54,751 nucleotides of DNA from an uncultured Flavobacteriales bacterium (lineage in GTDB: Bacteria > Bacteroidota > Bacteroidia > Palsa-965), in assembly GCA_937974275.1 (NCBI GenBank), contig CALJIF010000134.1:1-54751 (forward strand), given 5' to 3'. The notes under the pieces are model-generated. The model was not told the origin of the DNA. It saw only the letters and a list, made by a program, of their open reading frames with translations, and searched no databases. A program made the translations under genes and the position numbers. Below are positions 44,710-54,608 of this stretch, one piece after another (the stretch's first letter is position 1; each line of letters starts with the position of its first letter).

Positions 44710-46521
44710 TTATTCTGCAGCCAATTTCTTCTTCATACGATCACGCTCGTTAGCCTCCAAATAAATCTTACGGATACGAATCGAAATCGGAGTTACCTCA
44801 ACGTATTCATCAGCCTGAATGTATTCCATTGCTTCTTCCAACGAAAACTTAATTGCAGGAGCAATCGCCATCTTATCATCACTACCTGATGCACGCATGT
44901 TCGTCAACTTCTTTTCGGTAGTTACGTTAACCACCAAGTCATCCGGACGAATGTGTTCTCCGATTACCTGACCGCCATACACTTCGTCTCCCGGAGAAAC
45001 GAAGAAACGTCCACGATCCTGTAACTTATCAATTGAGTATGCTACTGCAGGGCCTTTATCCTTCGCAATCAATACTCCGGCAATACGTCCGGGAATTACA
45101 CCTTTCCACGGCTCATATCCTTTAAAACGATGCGCCATGATGGCTTCACCTGCTGTTGCTGTCAAGATATTGTTACGCAAACCGATCAATCCACGAGCAG
45201 GAATTTCAAATTCCATGTGAATCAAATCGCCCTTAGGTTCCATCACCATCATCTCTCCCTTTTTCTGACTCACCAACTCAATCACTTTTCCTGAACTTTC
45301 CTCAGGCGTATCAATTGTCAGCAATTCTACCGGCTCATGCTTCGCTCCGTCAATTTCTTTAATAATTACCTGCGGCTGTCCAACTTGTAATTCATATCCT
45401 TCACGACGCATGGTCTCAATCAAAATGGACAAGTGAAGAATACCGCGGCCGTAAACCAAATAAGAATCCGGAGAGTCTGTTTCCTGAACACGTAATGCCA
45501 GGTTCTTCTCCAACTCCTTCATTAAACGATCGCGCAAGTGACGTGACGTTACAAATTTCCCTTCTTTACCGAAGAATGGAGAGTTGTTAATCGTAAACAA
45601 CATGCTCATCGTTGGTTCGTCAACGGTAATGTTCGGTAACGCTTCAGGATTTTCGAAATCGCAAATTGTATCTCCGATTTCAAAACCTTCTACACCGGTT
45701 ACCGCAACAATATCACCTGCAAAAACAGACGTTACTTTTTTCTTCGCTAATCCTTCGAAAACAAAAAGTTCTTTTACACGTGTTTTCACCGGAGTGCCAT
45801 CACGCTTCATCAACGTTACGGGCATATTCTCACGAATTTCTCCACGATACACACGGCCTACCGCAATACGACCTACGAATGAAGAATAATCCAATGAAGT
45901 TACCTGCAACTGCAAAGTGCCTTCATGCATTGGCGCATTCGGGAAATAATCTAAAATCGTATCCAGCAAATAACTGATATCCGTAGTTGGTGTTTTCCAA
46001 TCCGGGCCCATCCAACCTTGCTTCGATGATCCATATACTGTGCGGAAGTTTAATTGCTCTTCCGTTGCGTTCAGGTTAAAAAACAAATCGAAAACCTGAT
46101 CGTGCACTTCGTCAGGACGACAATTTGGTTTATCTACTTTGTTAATCACCAGAATTGCACGCTTTCCTTGTTGCAATGCTTTTTGCAAAACGAAACGTGT
46201 TTGTGGCATTGGCCCTTCGAATGCGTCTACCAACAACAACACACCGTCTGCCATATTCAATACACGCTCTACTTCTCCACCGAAATCGGCGTGACCGGGC
46301 GTGTCAATGATATTAACCTTTACGTCTTTGTATGTTACAGATACGTTTTTAGCGAGAATGGTGATTCCACGTTCCCGTTCCAGATCATTATTGTCGAGAA
46401 TCAGTTCTCCTGATTCCTGATTTTCTCTGAATAGCTTTCCTTGTAAAAGCATTTTGTCTACCAACGTTGTTTTGCCGTGGTCGACGTGCGCGATGATCGC
46501 AATGTTGCGAATTTGACTCAT
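44710..46521 (-). CDS. typA: Ribosome-associated translational GTPase TypA/BipA
   Basis: 603 residues, full length. GTPase motifs: AHVDHGKTT (G1), RGITI (G2), DTPGH (G3) and NKVDK (G4). EF-G-like domains and the TypA-specific C-terminal domain follow (ESSGKVIELVSQKKGEMM, ARGLIGLRNN). It binds the ribosome in the 30S/50S EF-G site and helps 50S assembly and stress adaptation. Likely cotranscribed with the J-domain gene, 62 bases upstream. Confidence 0.97.
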   Translation of the reverse strand: MSQIRNIAIIAHVDHGKTTLVDKMLLQGKLFRENQESGELILDNNDLERERGITILAKNVSVTYKDVKVNIIDTPGHADFGGEVERVLNMADGVLLLVDAFEGPMPQTRFVLQKALQQGKRAILVINKVDKPNCRPDEVHDQVFDLFFNLNATEEQLNFRTVYGSSKQGWMGPDWKTPTTDISYLLDTILDYFPNAPMHEGTLQLQVTSLDYSSFVGRIAVGRVYRGEIRENMPVTLMKRDGTPVKTRVKELFVFEGLAKKKVTSVFAGDIVAVTGVEGFEIGDTICDFENPEALPNITVDEPTMSMLFTINNSPFFGKEGKFVTSRHLRDRLMKELEKNLALRVQETDSPDSYLVYGRGILHLSILIETMRREGYELQVGQPQVIIKEIDGAKHEPVELLTIDTPEESSGKVIELVSQKKGEMMVMEPKGDLIHMEFEIPARGLIGLRNNILTATAGEAIMAHRFKGYEPWKGVIPGRIAGVLIAKDKGPAVAYSIDKLQDRGRFFVSPGDEVYGGQVIGEHIRPDDLVVNVTTEKKLTNMRASGSDDKMAIAPAIKFSLEEAMEYIQADEYVEVTPISIRIRKIYLEANERDRMKKKLAAE

Positions 46522-46583
46522 GGTTTAAATTTGAAAGGTGCAAAGATAGTGCTTTTGACGGTGCGAAAACCGTTGATACACAT

Positions 46584-47561
46584 CTACTTCATGTCTGTTC
46601 CGAAGAACTGCTGCGGAGTCAATTCGATAAACTGTTCGTCTTTGCCTGTGATAATAAGCGTATCGGAGGTGTTACTGTTGGGATTTTCGTATGTCGGTTT
46701 TTGCAATACAAATGGACCGGCGTTAACCAAATAATAACCTTCGTCTTTCCTGAAACCACCTATTGGTTGTTGTTGCAATTTGAAACGAGCCGTATCCCAA
46801 ACATCTCCTGCATATACTTTTATCAGGAACGAACCATTAGGCAATTCGCGCATAGCGAAAGCATTTCCGGCTTCAATGTACTCGTTACGAATTGTTCGTT
46901 GCGGATCATTACTTAATGTCACACAAATCACCGATGCCTTAAACTTATTTAAAATGATCAATGAATTCGGCGACTGATCCATCGTTACTGCACTTCCGAA
47001 AATGCGATCATACGGCGAATCGAGATTTTTGATGCGATAAGGTCCGTGTTGTTCTGCGGGTGCATTCAATTTGGCAAGCAATTCGCGTTTGAATTGTTCC
47101 GATTCTTCCTGACGTTTGTGTTCAATCCACACTTCAAATGAGAATGTTGCAACGAGATACAATGCGAATGTGATGATCATGCCTTTGAGCAACTTTTTTC
47201 GCTTTTGCATCACGGCCTCAGTGCGCATTTTGTTGCGTGCACGAACACGTTCCAACTCTTCAGGATTGTACGTGCGTTTACGACGATCTCTGTTGTTGGG
47301 TTCTTTCGTGTTAAACGGATCAGGAGTCGGAACAAATGCGCGATACGATCTTCGCGCATCATACGCGCTGCGAAGAATGGGATCACTTAAAATGTTATAC
47401 GCTTCAGAAATTTCTTTGAAACGTTCTTCTGCATATAAGTTGCCGGGATTAACATCAGGATGATAACGCTTCGCCAGCTGACGATAAGCCTGCTTGATTT
47501 CCTGATCCGTGGCTTTGTCTGTTAATCCTAATGTCCTGTAGTGATCTTTCACGCAACGCAA
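46584..47561 (-). CDS. Membrane-anchored J-domain protein
   Basis: 325 residues. An N-terminal J domain (1-70) with the HPD motif at 34-36 (YHPDVNPG) would stimulate a DnaK ATPase. It lacks the zinc fingers of true DnaJ. A basic linker and one membrane span at ~146-165 (MIITFALYLVATFSFEVW) follow, then a ~150-residue C-terminal domain that is beta-rich and has no recognised family. ATG 47561 is the listed start; a GTG three codons later (MKDHYRTLGL) is an equally good choice. Confidence 0.88.
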   Translation of the reverse strand: MRCVKDHYRTLGLTDKATDQEIKQAYRQLAKRYHPDVNPGNLYAEERFKEISEAYNILSDPILRSAYDARRSYRAFVPTPDPFNTKEPNNRDRRKRTYNPEELERVRARNKMRTEAVMQKRKKLLKGMIITFALYLVATFSFEVWIEHKRQEESEQFKRELLAKLNAPAEQHGPYRIKNLDSPYDRIFGSAVTMDQSPNSLIILNKFKASVICVTLSNDPQRTIRNEYIEAGNAFAMRELPNGSFLIKVYAGDVWDTARFKLQQQPIGGFRKDEGYYLVNAGPFVLQKPTYENPNSNTSDTLIITGKDEQFIELTPQQFFGTDMK

Positions 47562-47586
47562 CTCATGTGATACTCAATAATACGAA

Positions 47587-47619
47587 AATACGGACAGATC
47601 AATGAGACCTGTCCGTATT
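47587..47619 (-). terminator. Terminator of the MuiA-family gene
   Basis: Perfect 11-bp stem AATACGGACAG (47587-47597) / CTGTCCGTATT (47609-47619), followed on the minus strand by TTTCGT. Confidence 0.75.
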
Positions 47620-47653
47620 ACAACGTTTAATTCAACAACTTGTTGCCGGTTTA

Positions 47654-49351
47654 TCAGAACGCAGCGCGTGATCGCGTTTTGTATTTACGCGTATTTACCT
47701 TTTTGTTCTTCGGATACTTTACCGAATATGTCAGTATTACTTTAACGCTTTCGCCGGGAGGAATCGTCAGGTTCCATTTCACCTCTCCTGTCGCAGGATC
47801 CAATTCACCTTTGGAGAGTTCTGTCTTCTCTACAATAATTTCGGAATTCTGCGATACCGGAATCTGATCGCGCAAATCAACTTGCACTGCCGCCTTACGT
47901 GTATTCTTAATTACAATTTCATACGAATACGTCTCTTTCTTAATGCTGCTGGTGCTCTTCTCGGTATTAAACTCTTTCAGCTTCGTACGTGTTACCACCA
48001 ACTTCTGATCACGACCTAACGACAAGTCAAGCGTGTCTTCTACTGTGCGGGTGTTGATGTACGACTGCCCTACATACGTTCCGCCGAAATAAACATTCGC
48101 CGGACCTTCCACCAAATCCAATTCTTCCCAACCGGTAATTCGCGCCATCAAAAACGCTTCTTTCTCCATTTTAGGTACTGCACGATATTGATACGTAGCA
48201 TTCAAGGTGTATGCTGTAACATCAACGATGTATGGCTTGCCATCAGCAGGTATATCGTATTGTTGTTTGATGTCAAACTCTGCACTCAACTCGGAAACTT
48301 GAATCGCATCATATTGCACTTGTGGCTGCTGCACTTGTGGTTTGTACTGCTGCTGATAGACTTGCCCTTCTTGTACAGGCGCAGCGCCTGCTTTTTGATT
48401 CCATAAGTTTTGTCCTGACATAGAGGCCGGCGCGTTATCGTTATAACCTTTATCGTAATTATAATTGTTACGATTGTTATCCGATTCGAAATTCAACATC
48501 CATGCGGCCAACTCCGGTGCCGATGCACTCCGCATCGGATCTGCAGTAGACAACCGCATCTTCACGTTTTTCCAGTCAACCAATGTATTATTAAAAACTT
48601 TCGCGCGATATTTTAATTCCACCGGCTTGCTCACATCTTCAGAAATCAAATCATAACTCGGCGCCCAGCCCGCATCGCTCACTACATAACGCAACTCAAT
48701 TTGTGACGTTACTTTCGCTGCAGCACTGTTACTCAACAACACACGAATCTCTCCCATTGGCGGATTTGTTGCGCGATTTGCTTCCGTCAACTGCAAACGA
48801 ATGCGCGTGATCACACTCTGTTGATTCACATTCTTTCTTCTCAACTTCACCAAATCTGCATTAATCTCTGCAACACGAGCTACGTAAAAATCCGCGTTCA
48901 ATTTCAACTCTGCAGCACTTACTCCCTTTTCGTTTCCGCCAATTCTATGATTCGCATTCAACAATTGCTTCTCACCTTCCAACGCTTCAATTTGTCCTTG
49001 CGTAATGTCGTATTGATCTTGCATTAAAATCAATGAGTCGTTCAACTGCTTCACACGATCATCGCTTTTCTTTTGTCCGAATAAATAATCGACACGATTA
49101 CTGATCGCCAATACAGAAACGTCGCCGGATGCCGTAAACTGAATACTCTTCGGCAATAACTTCGAAGACAAGCCTACAAACACCAATTCGTTTCTTCCCG
49201 GATTTAATGTTACCGGTTGCTTGTGCATGATCTCCGCACCCGTTAAATAAACGATCACCGAACTAATTTCGGGTTGCACTTTTTGTTCGTCGTCTCCGGC
49301 AAATACATTTCCTGCGAAAGCCAGAGCAAGTGTTACTGCAAGTGTTTTCAT
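47654..49351 (-). CDS. Mucoidy inhibitor MuiA-family protein (DUF4139)
   Basis: 565 residues with a signal peptide (MKTLAVTLALAFAGNVFAG). The N-terminal strand region (ISSVIVYLTGAEIMHK, a DUF4140 pattern), a coiled coil at ~95-190, and the DUF4139 domain (VLLSNSAAAKVTSQIELRY...WAPSYDLISE) match MuiA-like proteins. A Gln/Tyr-rich linker sits at ~300-360. The family is linked by name to exopolysaccharide control, but its biochemical role is unknown. Probably periplasmic. Confidence 0.88.
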   Translation of the reverse strand: MKTLAVTLALAFAGNVFAGDDEQKVQPEISSVIVYLTGAEIMHKQPVTLNPGRNELVFVGLSSKLLPKSIQFTASGDVSVLAISNRVDYLFGQKKSDDRVKQLNDSLILMQDQYDITQGQIEALEGEKQLLNANHRIGGNEKGVSAAELKLNADFYVARVAEINADLVKLRRKNVNQQSVITRIRLQLTEANRATNPPMGEIRVLLSNSAAAKVTSQIELRYVVSDAGWAPSYDLISEDVSKPVELKYRAKVFNNTLVDWKNVKMRLSTADPMRSASAPELAAWMLNFESDNNRNNYNYDKGYNDNAPASMSGQNLWNQKAGAAPVQEGQVYQQQYKPQVQQPQVQYDAIQVSELSAEFDIKQQYDIPADGKPYIVDVTAYTLNATYQYRAVPKMEKEAFLMARITGWEELDLVEGPANVYFGGTYVGQSYINTRTVEDTLDLSLGRDQKLVVTRTKLKEFNTEKSTSSIKKETYSYEIVIKNTRKAAVQVDLRDQIPVSQNSEIIVEKTELSKGELDPATGEVKWNLTIPPGESVKVILTYSVKYPKNKKVNTRKYKTRSRAAF

Positions 49352-49367
49352 AAGTTGGAGGGGATAA

Positions 49368-49395
49368 AAAAACCCTGCCGATTGACAGGGTTTTT
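49368..49395 (-). terminator. Terminator of the substrate-binding protein gene
   Basis: Perfect 10-bp stem AAAAACCCTG (49368-49377) / CAGGGTTTTT (49386-49395). On the minus strand the hairpin runs into a T-run, between the stop at 49407 and the next start at 49351. Confidence 0.85.
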
Positions 49396-49406
49396 GGTGT
49401 TGTCAT

Positions 49407-51251
49407 TTATTTCTTTTCTTCTTCTTCGAGTTTAGCGTCACTCTTTGGTGCGTCAGGTTTTGCGCTACCATCAGCATTGTCACTCTTCTTCACGGTATTG
49501 TCAATGTACACCTGTGAGAAGTCGAGATAACGCATTGGATTGGTGTAGAAATTTTTTACACGCGCCTGACTCAAACGATAATTCTCATCGTACCACAAAA
49601 TTAAAGCCGGTGATTCAGACATCATCAACTGTTCGGCTTCGAAGAAAAACTTGTGCGATTCTTCAATTGTTTTCGCTGTACGTCCCGCACGATATAAGGA
49701 ATCAAAACGCGCATTTTTATAACGTGCCGAGTTTGGATAAGAAGGCTGGCTCAAGCTATCCGGAACATCAGCTCCGTAAAACAATGACAAGAACGTTTCC
49801 GGTGACGGATAATCCGCAACCCATGCCGTACGGAAAATGTCTGCACGACCAAAACGTTCGTCATTCAATTTCTGCTGATAAGATACGTTTGCAATTTCAA
49901 TGTTCACGTTTAATACGTCACGTAATTGTGTTTGAATTTCTTCTGCCACGCGCGTGTTACGTCCACCTCCGCTATTCAAAACCAACTTTACAACAGGGAA
50001 ATTTTTCCCGTTCGGGAATCCTGCTTCTGCCAATAATTTTTTAGCCATTTCACGATTCGTGTTGCGTAACTGACGAGTCTGTTCTTCGTTATCGCCCACT
50101 TGCTCGTAACCTTTGATTTCGTTGGCTTTGTAACCCGGCAATGCTGGAGGTGAAATACCGTTCAACCCCGGACCGAATGCTTCTCCTGCTAAAATTTCAT
50201 CCACAATATAACGACGATCAATTGCTAACGAGAACGCTTTACGAACACGTACATCATTAAACGGAGCCTTCGCGGTATTGAAAGAATAATATTGCGTTAC
50301 TAATTCTGCCGAGTGATCCAGGACAAATTTTGGAGGCTTGTTTTCGAAGTTCGCGATTTGTGCCGGTAAGAATGTCTTCACCGCATCAGCACTCAATCCC
50401 CAAACAAAATCCAATTCGCCTTTTTCAAACAAATCAATTTCCGCTTTCTTGTTATCTACGTATGAAATCTTGATGGAATCCAAGAACGGCAACTGATTGC
50501 CCAACGTATCTTTCCCGTAGTAATCTTTATGTTTAACAAGAATCACCAATGATGAATCACCGGCAATAGACGCTACTTTAAAAGGACCCGTTCCAACTGT
50601 ATTTGCAGCGTTGTATTTTTCAACGCCTTCTTTCGGAACGATACCGCATGCGCTGTTTGCAAGAATGTACAAGAAAGAAATGTTCGGCTCAACAAGCGTA
50701 AGCTCCACTGTATTTGCGTCTACAACTTTAACGCCGCTTAATGATCCGGCTTTAGCTTGCGCACCTGCATTATAATATTCGTCTGCACCTGCAAGACGGC
50801 CTTTAAAAGTAGTTCCGAAATTTTGGTTGATGCCGTCGTTCTTACATAACAACTCGAAGGAATAACGTACATCTTCTCCGGTTACTTCACGTCCTTTACC
50901 GTCTGCGAAGCAATCGTTATCATGGAACTTAACGCCTTTACGTAATTTAAACGTGTATTTTGTACCGGTGGCATCCATTTCCCAGGATTCTGCCAACGCA
51001 GGTAATACCTTCATGGTGCGCACATCAAACTTCACCAAGCCTTCGTAAATCTGAGAAGCTACGTGGCTGGAGATTTGGTCCGTGATAGAGCTTGGAAATA
51101 AGCTTTGAAACTTATCCACCTCGTTAAAACGCAGTGTTCCTCCGTATTTGCGTCCGCCTTTCCCTTCGGCAGGAGTTGTGTTCTCGCCTTCTCCACCGCC
51201 GCAAGAAACTAAGAATGAAGCAATTGATGCTAACAGTAATAACCTTTTCAT
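49407..51251 (-). CDS. Peptide/nickel-type ABC substrate-binding lipoprotein
   Basis: 614 residues from ATG 51251 (MKRLLLLASI), where the lipoprotein signal begins; the lipobox cysteine is Cys-17 in LVSCGGG. The family 5 solute-binding fold is shown by YEGLVKFD, LAESWEMDATGTKYTFKLRKGVKFHDN, VGTGPF, SLAIDRRYIVDEI and the ADYPSPETFLSLFY segment. It would capture oligopeptides or similar ligands for an ABC importer. No permease or ATPase gene is nearby. The C-terminus is a charged tail (KSDNADGSAKPD, KLEEEEKK). Confidence 0.9.
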   Translation of the reverse strand: MKRLLLLASIASFLVSCGGGEGENTTPAEGKGGRKYGGTLRFNEVDKFQSLFPSSITDQISSHVASQIYEGLVKFDVRTMKVLPALAESWEMDATGTKYTFKLRKGVKFHDNDCFADGKGREVTGEDVRYSFELLCKNDGINQNFGTTFKGRLAGADEYYNAGAQAKAGSLSGVKVVDANTVELTLVEPNISFLYILANSACGIVPKEGVEKYNAANTVGTGPFKVASIAGDSSLVILVKHKDYYGKDTLGNQLPFLDSIKISYVDNKKAEIDLFEKGELDFVWGLSADAVKTFLPAQIANFENKPPKFVLDHSAELVTQYYSFNTAKAPFNDVRVRKAFSLAIDRRYIVDEILAGEAFGPGLNGISPPALPGYKANEIKGYEQVGDNEEQTRQLRNTNREMAKKLLAEAGFPNGKNFPVVKLVLNSGGGRNTRVAEEIQTQLRDVLNVNIEIANVSYQQKLNDERFGRADIFRTAWVADYPSPETFLSLFYGADVPDSLSQPSYPNSARYKNARFDSLYRAGRTAKTIEESHKFFFEAEQLMMSESPALILWYDENYRLSQARVKNFYTNPMRYLDFSQVYIDNTVKKSDNADGSAKPDAPKSDAKLEEEEKK

Positions 51252-51544
51252 AGATGTTTGTAGTAACAAGTATGTGAATGAGTTTTCACCCAAATTATCC
51301 TGCAAGGTTACTTAATTTAAGTGTAACGTACTAATTTATTTGTCCATTTTGACGAATAAATACCGCTGTTGATCTCATCACATAAGGGATTCGACGCTAC
51401 GCGAAATTTCACTTCAACTATCGCAATCTCTTTATTTTGATGCTTCATCGAAAAAAAATGCGGGTTTATTTTGATTTTGGCGCTGAAAAACATAATATTG
51501 CCCGTCGAAAAATAGAAGGTGGAACCCCACACTGCACGATTGAC
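51252..51544. other. Divergent control region, 293 bases
   Basis: Between the divergent starts at 51251 and 51545. No gene; a frame running from 51437 into the next gene lacks a signal peptide at its start. Weak partial -7 matches only. Confidence 0.4.
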
Positions 51545-52342
51545 ATGAAAAAGTTTACAATATATACGGTGTTTGCAATGCTGATCAGCCTTACCGGTTT
51601 TGGTCAGTCAATGATTTTAATTGAAGGCACCTATCAAGGCAAGAATGTTTACGTGCAGAATCCGTTCGCAAGCAATGGCGTTGGTTTCTGTGTGTATGAA
51701 GTACGTGTGAACGACAAAATCACAACGGACGAAATTGGTTCCAGTGCTTTCGAAATCGACTTGCGTCAGTTTCAATTGAAAAACGGAGATGCGGTGAGCA
51801 TCAAAATTTTTCACAAAGACGATTGCAAACCAAAAGTGTTGAATCCTGAAGTATTAAAGCCAAAATCTACTTTTGTTACTTCTTCTATTACATGCGACGG
51901 CGGTTCTGAAATGCTCAAGTGGACAACCACTGCGGAATCCGGAAAGTTGACTTATGTTGTAGAGCAATTCCGTTGGAACAAATGGGTGAAAGTTGGTGAA
52001 GTAGAAGGAACAGGAACTGCAGGTCCTAACACCTATCAGTTTAAAGTAGTGTTGCACTCCGGCGAAAATCAATTCCGTGTTAAGCAAGTCGATTATTCCG
52101 GACAAGCGCGCACCAGCCCTGTTGCTAAAGTAACCAGCAACAAGCCTGAAATTAAGTTCTTCCCGGTAAAAGCGAAAACTGAAATCACCTTCGAAGGTGG
52201 AGAAACGATGTACGAAATCTACGATCAGTTCGGCAACATCGTGAAGAAAGGCTTCGGAACCAAAATTGATGTAACAGGTCTTGCTAAAGGCGGTTACTTC
52301 CTCAACTACGATAATAAAACTGCAGAATTCTTTAAGCAGTAA
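51545..52342 (+). CDS. Exported protein with a T9SS type A-like C-terminal end
   Basis: 265 residues from ATG 51545, where a signal peptide begins (MKKFTIYTVFAMLISLTGFGQ). The N-terminal ~80 residues are beta-rich (GKNVYVQNPFASNGVGF, VSIKIFHKDDC). The middle is a fibronectin-like domain (LKWTTTAESGKLTYVVEQF). The last ~60 residues resemble a sorting domain (FFPVKAKTEITF, MYEIYDQFGNIVKKG, GLAKGGYFLNYDN), though without the usual PNP motif. A role at the cell surface is likely but unknown. Confidence 0.8.
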   Translation: MKKFTIYTVFAMLISLTGFGQSMILIEGTYQGKNVYVQNPFASNGVGFCVYEVRVNDKITTDEIGSSAFEIDLRQFQLKNGDAVSIKIFHKDDCKPKVLNPEVLKPKSTFVTSSITCDGGSEMLKWTTTAESGKLTYVVEQFRWNKWVKVGEVEGTGTAGPNTYQFKVVLHSGENQFRVKQVDYSGQARTSPVAKVTSNKPEIKFFPVKAKTEITFEGGETMYEIYDQFGNIVKKGFGTKIDVTGLAKGGYFLNYDNKTAEFFKQ

Positions 52343-52362
52343 TCCTAAAGATAAACCACTCC

Positions 52363-52390
52363 AAAAACCCCGAAATTCTCGGGGTTTTTT
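52363..52390 (+). terminator. Terminator
   Basis: Perfect 11-bp stem AAAAACCCCGA (52363-52373) / TCGGGGTTTTT (52379-52389), 5-base loop, then T. It lies just before the epimerase gene, whose ATG is 12 bases on. Confidence 0.9.
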
Positions 52391-52401
52391 ATTTTCACCA
52401 C

Positions 52402-52803
52402 ATGAGAAAAATTGAACACTTAGGAATCGCCGTAAAAGACTTACAAAAGTCCAACGAACTATTCTCCAAACTTTTTGGCCGCGTTCCATACAAAGAAGAG
52501 CGCGTAGAAAGTGAAGGCGTAGCCACTTCCTTTTTTATGATGGGCGAAACGAAAATCGAATTGTTGGAAGCAACGCGTGAAGACAGTGCCATTGCTAAGT
52601 TCATCGAAAAACGAGGAGAAGGCATTCATCATATTGCATTCGACGTTGAAGACATCCATGCCGAAATGAAACGCTTGCAGGCAGAAGGATTCACCGTATT
52701 AAACGAGCAGCCCAAAGAAGGTGCTGACAATAAACTCATTTGCTTTCTGCATCCGAAAGACACCAATGGCGTGTTAATTGAGTTGTGCCAGGAACGCAAA
52801 TAA
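52402..52803 (+). CDS. mce: Methylmalonyl-CoA epimerase
   Basis: 133 residues. VOC-fold enzyme that interconverts (2R)- and (2S)-methylmalonyl-CoA, linking propionyl-CoA to succinyl-CoA. The start (RKIEHLGIAVKDLQKS) with His-6, GIHHIAFDVEDI with His-76/77, and GVLIELCQ with Glu-127 match the family's metal ligands and length. Its stop is 1 base from the stop of the opposing HAD gene, and the two have no terminator between them. Confidence 0.95.
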   Translation: MRKIEHLGIAVKDLQKSNELFSKLFGRVPYKEERVESEGVATSFFMMGETKIELLEATREDSAIAKFIEKRGEGIHHIAFDVEDIHAEMKRLQAEGFTVLNEQPKEGADNKLICFLHPKDTNGVLIELCQERK

Positions 52804-52804
52804 A

Positions 52805-53425
52805 CTAGTGCATGATTTGTTGCACTACATCTTCTACGCGCTGATTTTTTTCCAATAACGTAGCTTGCAGTCCTGCCTGTAAAGCTCCTGCAACATGATG
52901 ATGTGTGTCGTCGATAAATAACGTTTCGTGCGGCACTAAATTATTTTCACGGAGTACAAACTCAAATGCGGCTACATCCGGCTTGCGCAAACCGATTTCA
53001 CACGAATAGTAAGCGCGGTTAAAATATGTTTTCAGGTCGTTTACACCATGCGCTTCTTTAAGATACGCGCTGAAGTGACGCACGTGAATATGGTTGGTAT
53101 TGCTAAGCAAATAAATGGGCATACGTTGTTTCAATTCCAGCAACCACTGTAAACGTTCCGACGGAAAATCAAGTATCATCGCATTCCACGCGGCATCCAG
53201 CGCTACATCGGAAACCGGTTGCGGTATAAATTCGCGCAAGTAATTTCTAAAATCTTCGTCGGAAATCTCACCCCGATCCAGACGATCAAACACATCGCTT
53301 TGTTTCAATTGCGTATATGCAGCATCGAAATTACCGGCACCAAGACGCTTGAACGCATCGGAAGTCGCTTTGAAATCGAGATTGATTAAAACGCCGCCCA
53401 GATCAAAAATGATTTGCTTCACCAT
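52805..53425 (-). CDS. HAD-superfamily hydrolase (YihX-like)
   Basis: 206 residues from ATG 53425 (MVKQIIFDLGG). Motif I is DLGGVL, with Gly in the usual second-Asp place, as in YihX-like sugar-phosphate phosphatases (DLGNV). Motif II is LLSNTNH, motif III includes the Lys of GLRKPD, and motif IV is FIDDTHHH. A helical cap is inserted after motif I. Probable small phosphate-ester phosphatase in the cytoplasm; the substrate is unknown. Confidence 0.87.
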   Translation of the reverse strand: MVKQIIFDLGGVLINLDFKATSDAFKRLGAGNFDAAYTQLKQSDVFDRLDRGEISDEDFRNYLREFIPQPVSDVALDAAWNAMILDFPSERLQWLLELKQRMPIYLLSNTNHIHVRHFSAYLKEAHGVNDLKTYFNRAYYSCEIGLRKPDVAAFEFVLRENNLVPHETLFIDDTHHHVAGALQAGLQATLLEKNQRVEDVVQQIMH

Positions 53426-53554
53426 GGCGCGAAAATACACATACTCCGGAATCGCCAAAACATACCACTTACAGCGCATTTCACCACATTTAACAAATTA
53501 TAGTTGTGGCACTGATTTGGTCGGAGTAACTTGTGTACAATCAATACAACGCCT

Positions 53555-54385
53555 ATGAAACGTGTACTACTTGCCGCAATTATCTTTTGTGTCCCCGTTG
53601 TTGCCTCTGCACAATTCGGAATGACCATGAACTATACTTTCAGCGCGCCACAAGGCATGATGGCGAAGTCGCTGAACAACGCACATGGTTTTGGCATGGA
53701 TTATTATTATGCCCCTAAACGACTTCCAATAAGTGTTGGACTAACGTTCGCATATAACGCTTACGGGTTGCACACACGCGATTTTGTATTTAATGCAACC
53801 GATGGTTCACAGATCAACACAACACTCTCCGTGACCAATTCCTTTATCAATACCGGGTTGTATTTGCGATACGCCTTTGCTCCTGCAGAAGCACGATTAA
53901 TTCCTTATGCGGATGTGCGTGCCGGCGGTGCGTTTTACAACACAAATTTGGTGATTGCAGATCCTGCAGATACAGATAACTGCCGTCCTTTAGTGAACGA
54001 CCTGCTGCAAAAAGACAAAGCGCTTACAGGTTATGTCGGTGGAGGCTTGGATGTTCGCTTGACTAACCTCGACAAAACCTGCGGCAATTCCATTTCCTAT
54101 TTGTTTGTTTCTGCAGGCATTCACATGGGAGGGCCGGTAAGCTACATGAATGTGGATAAGGATTTAGATCCCAATGCACATCCGCAGCAAACGAACACAC
54201 CGCATAACCACGGTGCCGGCGAATCGAAAAATGGTCGCGATCCGATTTATGCCGACTTCATCAATACACAAACGCAAGTTGTACATACGCACCACGTGGG
54301 TTATGTATATACTGCGCCAATTCAATTATTAGAGTGTAAGGTTGGTCTGCGTATACTGTTTACGGGCGATTGTAAGTTCCGGTAG
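53555..54385 (+). CDS. Predicted outer-membrane beta-barrel protein
   Basis: 276 residues from ATG 53555 (MKRVLLAAIIFCVPVVASAQ is a signal peptide). The mature part shows barrel-like alternation (GFGMDYYYAPKRLPISVGLTF, INTGLYLRYAFA, SYLFVSAGIHMGG) with a His-rich loop (HPQQTNTPHNHG) and a Cys pair, and ends in a short strand. Resembles OmpA-like or OmpW-like barrels without a recognised family. It has its own control region of 129 bases facing the HAD gene. Confidence 0.75.
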   Translation: MKRVLLAAIIFCVPVVASAQFGMTMNYTFSAPQGMMAKSLNNAHGFGMDYYYAPKRLPISVGLTFAYNAYGLHTRDFVFNATDGSQINTTLSVTNSFINTGLYLRYAFAPAEARLIPYADVRAGGAFYNTNLVIADPADTDNCRPLVNDLLQKDKALTGYVGGGLDVRLTNLDKTCGNSISYLFVSAGIHMGGPVSYMNVDKDLDPNAHPQQTNTPHNHGAGESKNGRDPIYADFINTQTQVVHTHHVGYVYTAPIQLLECKVGLRILFTGDCKFR

Positions 54386-54608
54386 CTAAAAAGTTTGTAA
54401 GCCTGTACAGCAAGGATTCATTGTTTCTGTAATACACTAATAAACGGGGTTAAACGCCCCTATGTAATCCCGTTGCATTAAACAATTGAAGCAAAATTAC
54501 CCTGGTGATAGCACCCAAGCACCTGAAAGCTTCCTCAAATTAATATGGGCCTTCGCAACGTGAGGAAACAACCTTATTTGTTTGGGGGTCGAATTCAAGC
54601 GTTACTCC
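54386..54608. other. Unassigned 223-base stretch
   Basis: No complete gene. Several small inverted repeats are present: GGGG/CCCC (54446-54449, 54457-54460) nested with ACGGG/CCCGT (54444-54448, 54469-54473), GGTG/CACC, and CCTCA/TGAGG. Too weak to call an RNA or a recombination site. Confidence 0.3.

Noticed and set aside
54440..54475. GTTAAAC/hairpin sequence resembling an integron attC or attachment site
   Set aside because: Only the core heptamer-like string fits. No paired R-box geometry, no integrase and no gene-cassette layout are present.
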